Assembly (NCBI RefSeq): GCF_009905615.1
Contig: NZ_JAAAKW010000011.1
Span: 62,001 to 126,000 of the forward strand
Source of the DNA: Pseudomonas sp. SLFW
GTDB lineage: Bacteria; Pseudomonadota; Gammaproteobacteria; Pseudomonadales; Pseudomonadaceae
Direction of reading: 5' to 3'
DNA length: 64,000 nucleotides
The notes under the pieces were generated by a model that saw only the letters and a program-made list of their open reading frames with translations, was not told the origin of the DNA and made no database searches. Positions within the stretch are counted from its first letter, which is position 1. Each line of letters begins with the position of its first letter. Of the stretch, positions 16,986 through 24,156 are shown one piece after another. The position numbers and the translations under genes are program-made.

Positions 16986-19367
16986 ATGAAATTCAGTGAA
17001 CAGTGGTTGCGCGGCTGGGTAAGCCCGCAAGTGTCCCGTGACGAGTTGGTTGCCCGTCTATCGATGGCAGGTCTGGAGGTCGACAGCGTGACCCCGGCCG
17101 CCGGTGTTTTCAGTGGGGTCGTGGTGGGCGAGGTGCTGAGCACCGAACAGCACCCGGATGCAGACAAGTTGCGCGTGTGTCAGGTCAGCAATGGCTCGGA
17201 AACCTTTCAGGTGGTCTGCGGCGCGCCCAACGTGCGTCCAGGCCTGAAGATTCCGTTCGCCATGATCGGCGCAGAACTGCCGGGCGACTTCAAGATCAAG
17301 AAAGCCAAGCTGCGCGGCGTCGAGTCCAACGGCATGTTGTGCTCTCAGGCCGAACTGCAAGTGGGCGAGGGCAACGACGGTTTGATGGAGTTGCCGGTCG
17401 ATGCGCCAGTTGGCAAGGATTTCCGTGCTTATCTGGAGCTGGATGACGCTAGCATCGAAGTCGACCTGACGCCGAACCGTGGCGACTGCCTGTCCGTTGC
17501 AGGTCTGGCTCGCGAAGTCGGTGCGCTGTACGACGCCAAGGTCACTCGTCCGTCAGTGGCGGTCGTTCCTGCCGTGCACGATGAGGTGCGTTCGGTGGAA
17601 GTGCTGGCACCGGCTGCCTGCCCGCGTTACCTGGGCCGTGTCATTCGTAATGTCGATCTGTCACGCCCGACCCCGCTGTGGATGGTCGAGCGCCTGCGTC
17701 GTTCGGAAGTGCGCAGCATCGACGCCGCCGTCGACATCACCAACTACGTGATGCTCGAATTGGGTCAGCCGCTGCACGCGTTCGACCTCGCCGAGATCAA
17801 CGGCGGCATTCGCGTCCGCATGGCGGAAGAAGGCGAAAAGCTGGTGTTGCTGGACGGTCAGGAAGTCAGCCTGCGCGCCGATACCCTGGTCATCGCCGAC
17901 CATCAGCGCGCCCTGGCGATCGCTGGCGTGATGGGCGGCGAGCACAGCGGCGTGAATACCGCGACCACCCGTGACATCTTTCTGGAAAGCGCGTTCTTCG
18001 ATCAGATCGCGGTCGCCGGCAAGGCTCGGTCCTACGGTCTGCACACCGACGCTTCGCATCGCTACGAGCGTGGCGTTGACTGGCAGCTGGCTCGCGAAGC
18101 CATGGAGCGTGCCACTGGCCTGTTGCTGGAAATCACGGGCGGCGAAGCCGGTCCGGTCATCGAAACCGTCAGCGAGCAACATTTGCCATCGATTGCGCCG
18201 GTCATCCTGCGCGCTGAGCGCATCGAGCAAATGCTCGGCATGACCATGGATGCAACCGAAGTGGAGCGTCTGCTCACTGCGCTCGGCCTGAAAGTCTTCA
18301 ATGAAACGGCTGGCCAGTGGCGCGTTGAGGTGCCTAGCCACCGTTTCGACATCAGCCTCGAAGTCGACCTGATCGAAGAGCTGGCCCGCCTTTACGGCTA
18401 CAACCGTTTGCCGGTTCGTTACCCGCAAGCGCGTCTGGCCCCGCAAGCCCGCGCCGAAGCCCGTGGCGATCTGCCTGCGCTACGCCGTCTGCTGGTCGCG
18501 CGCGGTTATCAGGAAGCGATCACCTACAGTTTCATCGATCAGAAATGGTTTGAGCTATTCAATCCGGGTGTTGAGCCATTGTTGCTGGCCAACCCGATTT
18601 CCGCCGACATGGCTGCCATGCGCTCGTCGCTGTGGCCCGGCCTGATTAAGGTGCTCCAGCACAACCTCAATCGTCAGCAAGACCGTGTACGCCTGTTCGA
18701 AAGCGGCCTGCGTTTTGTCGGTCAGCTGGACGGTTTAAAACAAGAGCCTATGCTGGCAGGTGTGATCTGCGGCAGTCGCTTGCCGGAGGGGTGGGCACAG
18801 GGTCGTGAGCTAGTGGACTTCTTCGACGTCAAAGCTGACGTGGAGGCGGTACTGGGCTTCGCGGGCGCACTGGATGATTTCCGTTTCGTACCGGGCAAAC
18901 ATCCTGCACTGCACCCAGGCCAAACTGCCCGCATCGAGCGCGAAGGCCGCGAAGTTGGTTACATCGGCGCACTGCACCCTGAGCTGGTGAAGACGTTGGG
19001 TCTGGATCGTCCGGTGTTCGTGTTCGAGCTGGTGCTGGCCGATGTGGTCGAGGGGCGTCTGCCGAAATTCCACGAGTTATCACGCTTCCCGGAGGTCCGT
19101 CGTGACCTGGCGTTGCTGGCGGATCGTGATATTGCAGCGACTGCGGTAATGGACGTTATTCGTGAAAATGCAGGGGAATGGCTAACAGACCTCAGGCTCT
19201 TTGATGTTTATCAGGGTAAAGGCATTGATCCGCATAGAAAAAGCCTTGCAGTTGGCTTGACCTGGCAACATCCATCGCGCACTCTTACTGACGATGAGGT
19301 AAACGCTTCGACGCAGCAAATTCTCACCTCGCTAGAGGAAAGGTTAAACGCCACGTTAAGGAAGTAG
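16986..19367 (+). CDS. pheT: Phenylalanyl-tRNA synthetase beta subunit
   Basis: 793 aa. Domains in order: EMAP-like tRNA-binding fold (EQHPDADKLRVCQVS), B3/B4 editing domain (DLTPNRGDCLSV), B5, catalytic-like core, and C-terminal FDX-ACB anticodon-binding domain (SRFPEVRRDLALLAD). AGGAGAG lies before the ATG. Overlaps nothing and is followed 3 bases later by ihfA. Confidence 0.96.
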   Translation: MKFSEQWLRGWVSPQVSRDELVARLSMAGLEVDSVTPAAGVFSGVVVGEVLSTEQHPDADKLRVCQVSNGSETFQVVCGAPNVRPGLKIPFAMIGAELPGDFKIKKAKLRGVESNGMLCSQAELQVGEGNDGLMELPVDAPVGKDFRAYLELDDASIEVDLTPNRGDCLSVAGLAREVGALYDAKVTRPSVAVVPAVHDEVRSVEVLAPAACPRYLGRVIRNVDLSRPTPLWMVERLRRSEVRSIDAAVDITNYVMLELGQPLHAFDLAEINGGIRVRMAEEGEKLVLLDGQEVSLRADTLVIADHQRALAIAGVMGGEHSGVNTATTRDIFLESAFFDQIAVAGKARSYGLHTDASHRYERGVDWQLAREAMERATGLLLEITGGEAGPVIETVSEQHLPSIAPVILRAERIEQMLGMTMDATEVERLLTALGLKVFNETAGQWRVEVPSHRFDISLEVDLIEELARLYGYNRLPVRYPQARLAPQARAEARGDLPALRRLLVARGYQEAITYSFIDQKWFELFNPGVEPLLLANPISADMAAMRSSLWPGLIKVLQHNLNRQQDRVRLFESGLRFVGQLDGLKQEPMLAGVICGSRLPEGWAQGRELVDFFDVKADVEAVLGFAGALDDFRFVPGKHPALHPGQTARIEREGREVGYIGALHPELVKTLGLDRPVFVFELVLADVVEGRLPKFHELSRFPEVRRDLALLADRDIAATAVMDVIRENAGEWLTDLRLFDVYQGKGIDPHRKSLAVGLTWQHPSRTLTDDEVNASTQQILTSLEERLNATLRK

Positions 19368-19370
19368 CGT

Positions 19371-19673
19371 ATGGGGGCTCTGACGAAAGCTGAGATGGCC
19401 GAACGTCTGTACGAAGAGCTAGGCCTGAATAAACGAGAAGCCAAGGAACTGGTTGAGCTGTTCTTTGAGGAAATCAGGCACGCTCTGGAAGATAACGAGC
19501 AGGTCAAATTGTCCGGATTCGGCAATTTCGACCTGCGAGATAAACGCCAGCGACCGGGTCGAAATCCCAAGACAGGGGAAGAAATTCCGATTACAGCTCG
19601 CCGTGTGGTCACCTTTCGCCCAGGGCAGAAACTGAAGGCCCGAGTTGAGGCTTATGCTGGAACCAAGTCATAA
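19371..19673 (+). CDS. ihfA: Integration host factor alpha subunit
   Basis: 100 aa. LTKAEMAERLYEELGLNKRE at the start, GFGNFDLRDK and the DNA-intercalating arm RPGRNPKTGEEIPI identify IHF-alpha rather than HU. It bends DNA in transcription, replication and site-specific recombination; IHF is often needed for prophage integration such as the event at the neighbouring tRNA. Confidence 0.95.
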   Translation: MGALTKAEMAERLYEELGLNKREAKELVELFFEEIRHALEDNEQVKLSGFGNFDLRDKRQRPGRNPKTGEEIPITARRVVTFRPGQKLKARVEAYAGTKS

Positions 19674-20010
19674 CGACGAGCTACCGCCTATTCCCGGCAA
19701 ACGCTACTTCACCATTGGTGAGGTCAGTGAGCTCTGCGCGGTAAAACCGCACGTTCTGCGTTATTGGGAGCAGGAGTTTCCTCAGCTCAACCCGGTCAAG
19801 CGCCGCGGGAATCGTCGGTATTATCAGCGACAGGACGTGCTGATGATCCGACAGATCCGCGCGTTGCTGTACGACCAGGGCTTCACCATCGGTGGCGCGC
19901 GCCTTCGTATGTCCAGCGATGAGGTCAAGGACGATTCCCTGCAGTACAAGCAATTGATCAAGCAGATGATCGCTGAGTTGGAAGACGTGTTGGTCGTTCT
20001 GCGCAAGTAG
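19654..20010 (+). CDS. MerR-family transcriptional regulator
   Basis: 118 aa. The winged helix-turn-helix FTIGEVSELCAVKPHVLRYW and NRRYYQRQDVLMIRQI are MerR-type; a short C-terminal coiled coil lacks metal-binding cysteines. Its start lies inside the end of ihfA (20-base overlap, different frame). Effector unknown; the same neighbour is seen after ihfA in other pseudomonads. Confidence 0.85.
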   Translation: MLEPSHNDELPPIPGKRYFTIGEVSELCAVKPHVLRYWEQEFPQLNPVKRRGNRRYYQRQDVLMIRQIRALLYDQGFTIGGARLRMSSDEVKDDSLQYKQLIKQMIAELEDVLVVLRK

Positions 20011-20099
20011 GCCGATGACTCAAAATACTTCCATCATTCAAATGCTTAGGGTATATTTCTCGACGCTTTCGCAAGAAGCCCAATAGATTCACGCCTAGT

Positions 20100-20176
20100 C
20101 GGGGCGTAGCGCAGTCCGGTAGCGCACTAGCATGGGGTGCTAGGGGTCGAGTGTTCGAATCACTCCGTCCCGACCA
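20100..20176 (+). tRNA. tRNA-Pro (GGG), prophage attachment site
   Basis: The acceptor stem CGGGGCG/CGTCCCG (one G-U), D arm, anticodon arm CTAGC-ATGGGGT-GCTAG with anticodon GGG, T arm GTTCGAATC and encoded CCA are all present. A tyrosine integrase gene starts 620 bases downstream, so the 3' half of this tRNA is the likely attL core; attR is beyond the window. Confidence 0.93.
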
Positions 20177-20203
20177 TATTTACTGAGTAAAATCAGACAT
20201 TTG

Positions 20204-20228
20204 AGCCGATCATCAGATCGGCTTTTTT
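20204..20228 (+). terminator. Terminator after tRNA-Pro
   Basis: AGCCGATC and GATCGGCT form an 8-bp stem with loop ATCA, followed by six T. Confidence 0.85.
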
Positions 20229-20234
20229 GTGCCC

Positions 20235-20264
20235 GCGCAAAATCTGCGCAAAACTGGCGCAAAA
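20235..20264 (+). repeat. Three GCGCAAAA direct repeats, 11-bp period
   Basis: GCGCAAAA occurs at 20235, 20246 and 20257, exactly one helical turn apart, between the tRNA and the first prophage gene. This is the right place and spacing for integrase arm-type or excisionase sites. Confidence 0.5.
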
Positions 20265-20299
20265 TAAGGTGGTGAAACTTGATCCTACGGGGGGGCTGC

Positions 20300-20797
20300 A
20301 TGGTCAACGTGGATTTCAGCAAAAAGCATGACGAGCGATTCGAAAAGCATTTTTCGGCGCAGATGGATGACATAACGCTCATCCTGAAATGCCACTTGAT
20401 GCTAGAGGAGATGCTTCGCGATTTTTGCACGGAGATGGTTCCCCAGCCCCAGTTTCTGAAAGACTCGCGGTTTACGTTCGCGCAAGTTTTTGATCTGTCC
20501 CGTGCCCTGTACCCAGCGGACATAAAGCTGGGAAGCATGGCTGAATTGTGGTCAGTTTGCGAAAAGATCAACCGAATTCGCAACATGATGGCCCATGCGC
20601 TTGATCCAGACTCCTCCAAGCTTGAAAGCCACAAGGCCGCTATCGTGGAAGCTGTCAGGCTGCGTGGGAAGGGGAACACCTCTTCATTGGAGTTCGTAGG
20701 ATGCCTAACGTACGTATTGGGTGCGCTCAGCCTCATCCTGCAGGTGGGTGTCACACACAAAAACGGCGAAGACTTTCGAGAAATTCCCAGGAAGTAG
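20300..20797 (+). CDS. HEPN-like cargo protein at the prophage left end
   Basis: 165 aa. All-helical composition with VCEKINRIRNMMAHALD: the R-x4-H pattern (Arg94, His99) is the RNase motif of HEPN domains, in a helix preceded by LWSVCEKI as in many of them. ATG at 20300 follows a G-rich ribosome binding site. Transcribed toward the integrase, convergent with it, one base from its stop. HEPN RNases serve in abortive infection and toxin-antitoxin pairs; no partner gene is adjacent. Function inferred, not shown. Confidence 0.5.
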   Translation: MVNVDFSKKHDERFEKHFSAQMDDITLILKCHLMLEEMLRDFCTEMVPQPQFLKDSRFTFAQVFDLSRALYPADIKLGSMAELWSVCEKINRIRNMMAHALDPDSSKLESHKAAIVEAVRLRGKGNTSSLEFVGCLTYVLGALSLILQVGVTHKNGEDFREIPRK

Positions 20798-21916
20798 CTA
20801 TCTACCGCTGACTTCGCTGATGTCCAGGTCAGGAACAGCGTCTGACCAGACGACCTCCGCATGGTCCTTCTGGTAGTTTTTGGTCATCTCCTCGCTGGCG
20901 TGGCCGGCGATCTTCTGCCCATCCTTTCCGGCTTTCTTGTACAGGTGCAGCGATAGCGCCCTGACCTCATGGAAGCCCGGCATCTCTTCTTCCTTCCATC
21001 CCTTATAACAATCCGCCGCTTCGCGCGCCTCCTTGAAAGCCCTGGTCAGATACCGTTCCTCGATCTTGGTCCAATGCTCTTTCGTTTCCGCCTGCTTTTG
21101 CTTCTTGCGGTCCGGTCGCCGGTGAATGAGGAACGGCGAAACGATGTTGTCCCGGCAATGGCTGATAACGCGCTGGAGCTCCGGAGTGACCCTGAACCTG
21201 ATCCACGCCATGTCTGAGGCCTTGGCCGTTTTCTGCTGGACAACATAAAGGTATCCGTCCTGCACGTCTTCGAACTTCATGGACAGGATGTCAGTGCGCC
21301 GCTGCGCGGTGATCAGCGCCAGGTCGATTGCGTTCTGCAGCCAGGATGGGGATTTTTCCCGAATAGCTTTCAGGCCTTCGACCGTGTGCCGTTTGCGGGC
21401 CTTCTTCTCGATCCGGCTGATTGTGCTCATTGCCGGGTTGTCAGGGCACAGACCCTTCGCTGCGGCATGGTTGAATATATCGATCAGCAGCGCGCGACAC
21501 TGGTTCGCGGTGCGCGGAGTCACCGAGTCGAGCAGTTCGGCGATCATGCGAATTGTGATCTGGTCGATCGCCTTGCCTTCAAACGCTTTCCTGAAGCGGC
21601 GAAAGTGCACGGCGTACAGGTCAAGCGTCCCCTCTGAGAGCTCGCGGGGAGGCAGTACCTTCTTCTCGTAATGGGTCAGGAACGTGGTGAACAGCTCCGC
21701 CGATTCCCCCATGACCGCGCCAACCAGGTCGGCGCCCTGCATGAACGCGAGGTTGAGCTGCTTGGCCGCGTCGACCGCTTTAACCCGGTCGGGCCCGAAC
21801 GGAAACCATTTGCCGTCCGTCGGCCTGCGGTACCGGTAAGTCCCGCGCCGGTCATCCAGGTAGAGGTTAGGCGGCAAGCCTCTGTTCGACTTATTGCGCG
21901 GCCGTGGGACCATCAT
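20798..21916 (-). CDS. int: Phage tyrosine integrase
   Basis: 372 aa. An N-terminal basic strand domain (TYRYRRPTDGKWFPFG) and SAM-like core-binding domain precede the catalytic domain: Arg in ALITAQRRTDIL, HEVRALSLHL (His-x-x-Arg), GHASEEMTKNY with the nucleophile Tyr348. It recombines the prophage with tRNA-Pro. Overlaps the excisionase gene by ATGA. Confidence 0.93.
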   Translation of the reverse strand: MMVPRPRNKSNRGLPPNLYLDDRRGTYRYRRPTDGKWFPFGPDRVKAVDAAKQLNLAFMQGADLVGAVMGESAELFTTFLTHYEKKVLPPRELSEGTLDLYAVHFRRFRKAFEGKAIDQITIRMIAELLDSVTPRTANQCRALLIDIFNHAAAKGLCPDNPAMSTISRIEKKARKRHTVEGLKAIREKSPSWLQNAIDLALITAQRRTDILSMKFEDVQDGYLYVVQQKTAKASDMAWIRFRVTPELQRVISHCRDNIVSPFLIHRRPDRKKQKQAETKEHWTKIEERYLTRAFKEAREAADCYKGWKEEEMPGFHEVRALSLHLYKKAGKDGQKIAGHASEEMTKNYQKDHAEVVWSDAVPDLDISEVSGR

Positions 21917-22125
21917 GCAGCTCCTTTCAATACCATCGCTACGAGCTCGTTGCCGGCGGACTTATTGAAGGCCGCCCAGTCGATATACCAGAGTTTGCCG
22001 ATCTGCTCGCCCGGAAGCTTGCCGTCTCGAATGTAGTTGCGGATCGCCTGGGAGCAGGGCGGTGTGCCGTTTTCACCCCAGCGGCGACGCTGGAACTCGC
22101 TGATTTTGATCAGTTCGCGCTTCAT
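21913..22125 (-). CDS. xis: Excisionase-like DNA-binding protein
   Basis: 70 aa. PPCSQAIRNYIRDGKLPGEQ followed by KLWYID is the winged-helix pattern of phage excisionases. Coupled to int by a 4-base overlap, as expected for the directionality factor. Confidence 0.75.
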   Translation of the reverse strand: MKRELIKISEFQRRRWGENGTPPCSQAIRNYIRDGKLPGEQIGKLWYIDWAAFNKSAGNELVAMVLKGAA

Positions 22126-22143
22126 GTCGGCTACCTCCGGGGT

Positions 22144-22641
22144 CTAAGCAGGGTTGAGTGGCGGATACTTGGTCAAAACTTCGTCCGCCACCTTCATCGC
22201 GGCCTGCGCATCGTTCACGTAGGCAGGGTCGAAACCGCCGCACAGGTGAATCGTGGCTTGGCAGGCGCGCAGGTTTTCACGGTTCAGCTTCAATGCTGCG
22301 ATCATCTGCTCGCGCGCCGCACCTTCCGTCCGGCCAATATCCCAGAACCGCTTTGCCCAATGGCCTTCCGGTGGTGAGTTTTTGTTCTGACAACCGAACG
22401 CCATGGCGGCGGCGATGGAGTCGCACAAATCGCGCTTGTAGGCGTTGTCGCCGTCGATACCGGCGCCGATCTGACGCAGCTTGTCGATAGCCACGTCAAA
22501 CTCCAGCTGGGATGGTTTGTTGCGGCCTTTGAACGGCTGGTAGTTTTTCAGCAGTGGCACGTCGTCAATCATTCGGTAGTCGAGGATGTGCTTGCGCAAC
22601 TGGGCGTTTTCTTCTTTCAGGCTTTCGATGTTTTCTGGCAC
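22144..22641 (-). CDS. Phage hypothetical protein with N-terminal coiled coil
   Basis: 165 aa. The first 20 residues (IESLKEENAQLRKHIL) form a coiled coil; the middle has FDVAIDKLRQIGAG and the C-terminus IHLCGGFDPAYVNDAQA. Early leftward operon gene of unknown function. Confidence 0.6.
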   Translation of the reverse strand: MPENIESLKEENAQLRKHILDYRMIDDVPLLKNYQPFKGRNKPSQLEFDVAIDKLRQIGAGIDGDNAYKRDLCDSIAAAMAFGCQNKNSPPEGHWAKRFWDIGRTEGAAREQMIAALKLNRENLRACQATIHLCGGFDPAYVNDAQAAMKVADEVLTKYPPLNPA

Positions 22642-22695
22642 GTGTGGCTCCCGCCCGCCGTATACCGGCAGGCGTGTGGATAGATGGGGAAGGGG

Positions 22696-22872
22696 TTAGG
22701 CTTGGAATACGTGACCCACTGCGACAGCCTTTGCGGCGGCTTCAGTCTTGAACATGAGATTGGACTTTCCAGGTTGACCTTCGCTGACGTATTCCACGTC
22801 GACCCACCAGCAGCCGAACTTTAGGTAAGGCTTGCTCAGGATTTCGGTGACGTGGCAGTCGATCAGGTTCAT
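22696..22872 (-). CDS. Small phage protein, 58 aa
   Basis: Starts MNLIDCHVTEILSKPYLKFG after AAGGAGG. A compact beta-rich protein (WWVDVEYVSEGQ) ending in a helix (AAAKAVAVGHVF). A longer frame starting upstream lacks a ribosome binding site. Function unknown. Confidence 0.6.
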   Translation of the reverse strand: MNLIDCHVTEILSKPYLKFGCWWVDVEYVSEGQPGKSNLMFKTEAAAKAVAVGHVFQA

Positions 22873-22907
22873 GCCGCCTCCTTGCCGCGCTGCCACCAGT
22901 GCCACGC

Positions 22908-23024
22908 TTAGCGCATAAATCGGTCGCGGTAGTCGCCTTCTTCTGTCCGTTGCCCCTCGCACCAAGCAACGGTGCAGTTGTGATGCTGGGCGTAGGCCTG
23001 TTCGAATTGGTCTCGGCTATTCAT
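22908..23024 (-). CDS. Small phage protein, 38 aa
   Basis: Starts MNSRDQFEQAYAQHHNCTVA and ends RDRFMR. Its ATG overlaps the stop of the HNH gene (ATGA), and the N-terminus MNSRDQFE resembles other small early phage proteins. Confidence 0.55.
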   Translation of the reverse strand: MNSRDQFEQAYAQHHNCTVAWCEGQRTEEGDYRDRFMR

Positions 23025-23395
23025 AGCGATTCCACCTTCTCAAAATAGAACACCACCGGCGCTGCTGTCTCAACGATCAGGCCGTACGCCTTCGCCAGTC
23101 GATAAATGGGGTGGTAGAGGTTGAGGCTGTTGACGTGGCCCACTAGGAAGGCGCGCCATGCTTCCAGCGGCATTTGCGACTTGCTCAGATTGCAGGGCGC
23201 GCAGGCGGGCATCATGTTGTCGAGGTTGTGGTTCTGCGGGCGCTCGGCGTTGCCTTCCCAGCGGTGACTGGTGCCGCGCCGGACCGATTGAAGATGGTCG
23301 GCGTGCCACTTCGGGCCCAGCTCAACACCGCAGTACGCGCAATGGCCGCCATATTTCAGGCGGACATGCTCGCGCTCATGTTTCTTCAGGCGCAC
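23021..23395 (-). CDS. HNH endonuclease
   Basis: 124 aa. CAYCGVELG (first zinc pair), WHADHLQSVRRG (the H-x-D-H of the beta-beta-alpha metal site), HNLDNMMPACAPCN (Asn and second zinc pair) make a complete HNH nuclease. Located in the early operon rather than next to terminase, so it is more likely a DNA metabolism or competition enzyme than a packaging factor. Confidence 0.8.
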   Translation of the reverse strand: MRLKKHEREHVRLKYGGHCAYCGVELGPKWHADHLQSVRRGTSHRWEGNAERPQNHNLDNMMPACAPCNLSKSQMPLEAWRAFLVGHVNSLNLYHPIYRLAKAYGLIVETAAPVVFYFEKVESL

Positions 23396-23449
23396 AGTTG
23401 CTCCTCGCCGCGCTCAGGCGCAGCAGGCAATGGATAGGGTGGGGGAGGG

Positions 23450-23776
23450 TTATTGCGGGTTGAGGCGGGCGCGGGCTTTCCAGCCATCCCATTTCTTTAC
23501 GAAATCGTGTGCAGACCAAGCATTGAATTCCGTGGCAGCGTATCCACCATCGAACCGCATGGTATGACATGGCATTGGGAATACAGATTCAAACAAGTCC
23601 TGCTCATCCACCTCTGCGCGGACATCCTCGGAAGGGGCGGCGCGGGTGTTCCACGCTTTGAAATTGCAAGTTTGAATATGAAACGCCGGACACAACGAGT
23701 TAGAGCACTGAGCCCACTGTACGCATGGCATAGCGGCGCTGCCGCAAAACGGACACGGCTTCAATTCCTGATTCAT
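23450..23776 (-). CDS. Lar-like restriction alleviation protein
   Basis: 108 aa. LKPCPFCGSAAM and C-x6-C (QCSNSLCPAF) followed by FKAWNTRA is the zinc-ribbon pattern of Lar family proteins, which reduce host type I restriction of phage DNA. The C-terminal half (DFVKKWDGWKARARLN) is an extra W-rich helix. Confidence 0.65.
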   Translation of the reverse strand: MNQELKPCPFCGSAAMPCVQWAQCSNSLCPAFHIQTCNFKAWNTRAAPSEDVRAEVDEQDLFESVFPMPCHTMRFDGGYAATEFNAWSAHDFVKKWDGWKARARLNPQ

Positions 23777-24087
23777 TGACCCTCCCGCGGCGAAACAATG
23801 CCGCTCGCTTGAATGACTTCCATACCGAGATGCCCGGCCAGTTCAATTTCGACGTTGGCGCCGCGCGAGACCTGCCAGCCAGGCAGAAAGGCCACGGCGT
23901 CGCAGGTCAGCATTTGGCGAATAGCGTCACGCATGCACAGGTGCCAGGGTGAGTCGGCAGGCAGCGGATTTTCTGCTGGGTTCTCGACGGTGTAGCCAAG
24001 CGCGCGGAGGCGAGCGGCCTCGGCGTTGAATGCCGGGTAGTTGTAATCGGGCAGGCCCGTCATCGGCCCGCTGAGATAGATGCGCAT
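23773..24087 (-). CDS. DUF4406 nucleoside deoxyribosyltransferase-like protein
   Basis: 104 aa. MRIYLSGPMTGLPDYNYPAF is the DUF4406 opening, then CDAVAFLPGWQVSRGANVEI with the Ser-Gly-A-x-x-E pattern of nucleoside 2-deoxyribosyltransferase folds. It may salvage or modify nucleotides. Overlaps the Lar-like gene by ATGA. Two 18-bp palindromes lie just upstream. Confidence 0.75.
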   Translation of the reverse strand: MRIYLSGPMTGLPDYNYPAFNAEAARLRALGYTVENPAENPLPADSPWHLCMRDAIRQMLTCDAVAFLPGWQVSRGANVEIELAGHLGMEVIQASGIVSPREGQ

Positions 24088-24100
24088 GGATTGATTCCCT

Positions 24101-24145
24101 GTAACCCATTTGGGTTACTTTCGAGATGTAACCTCTGGAGGTTAC
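24101..24145. repeat. Twin 18-bp perfect palindromes
   Basis: GTAACCCATTTGGGTTAC (24101-24118) and GTAACCTCTGGAGGTTAC (24128-24145), identical in their outer six bases on each side and starting 27 bp apart. They fill the gap between the methyltransferase stop and the DUF4406 ribosome binding site. No T tract. Confidence 0.75.
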
Positions 24146-24156
24146 GGTGGGGTTGG

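Noticed and set aside
24101..24145. Twin palindromes as rho-independent terminators or BstEII-type sites
   Set aside because: No T tract follows on either strand, and the GGTNACC sequence is not present.
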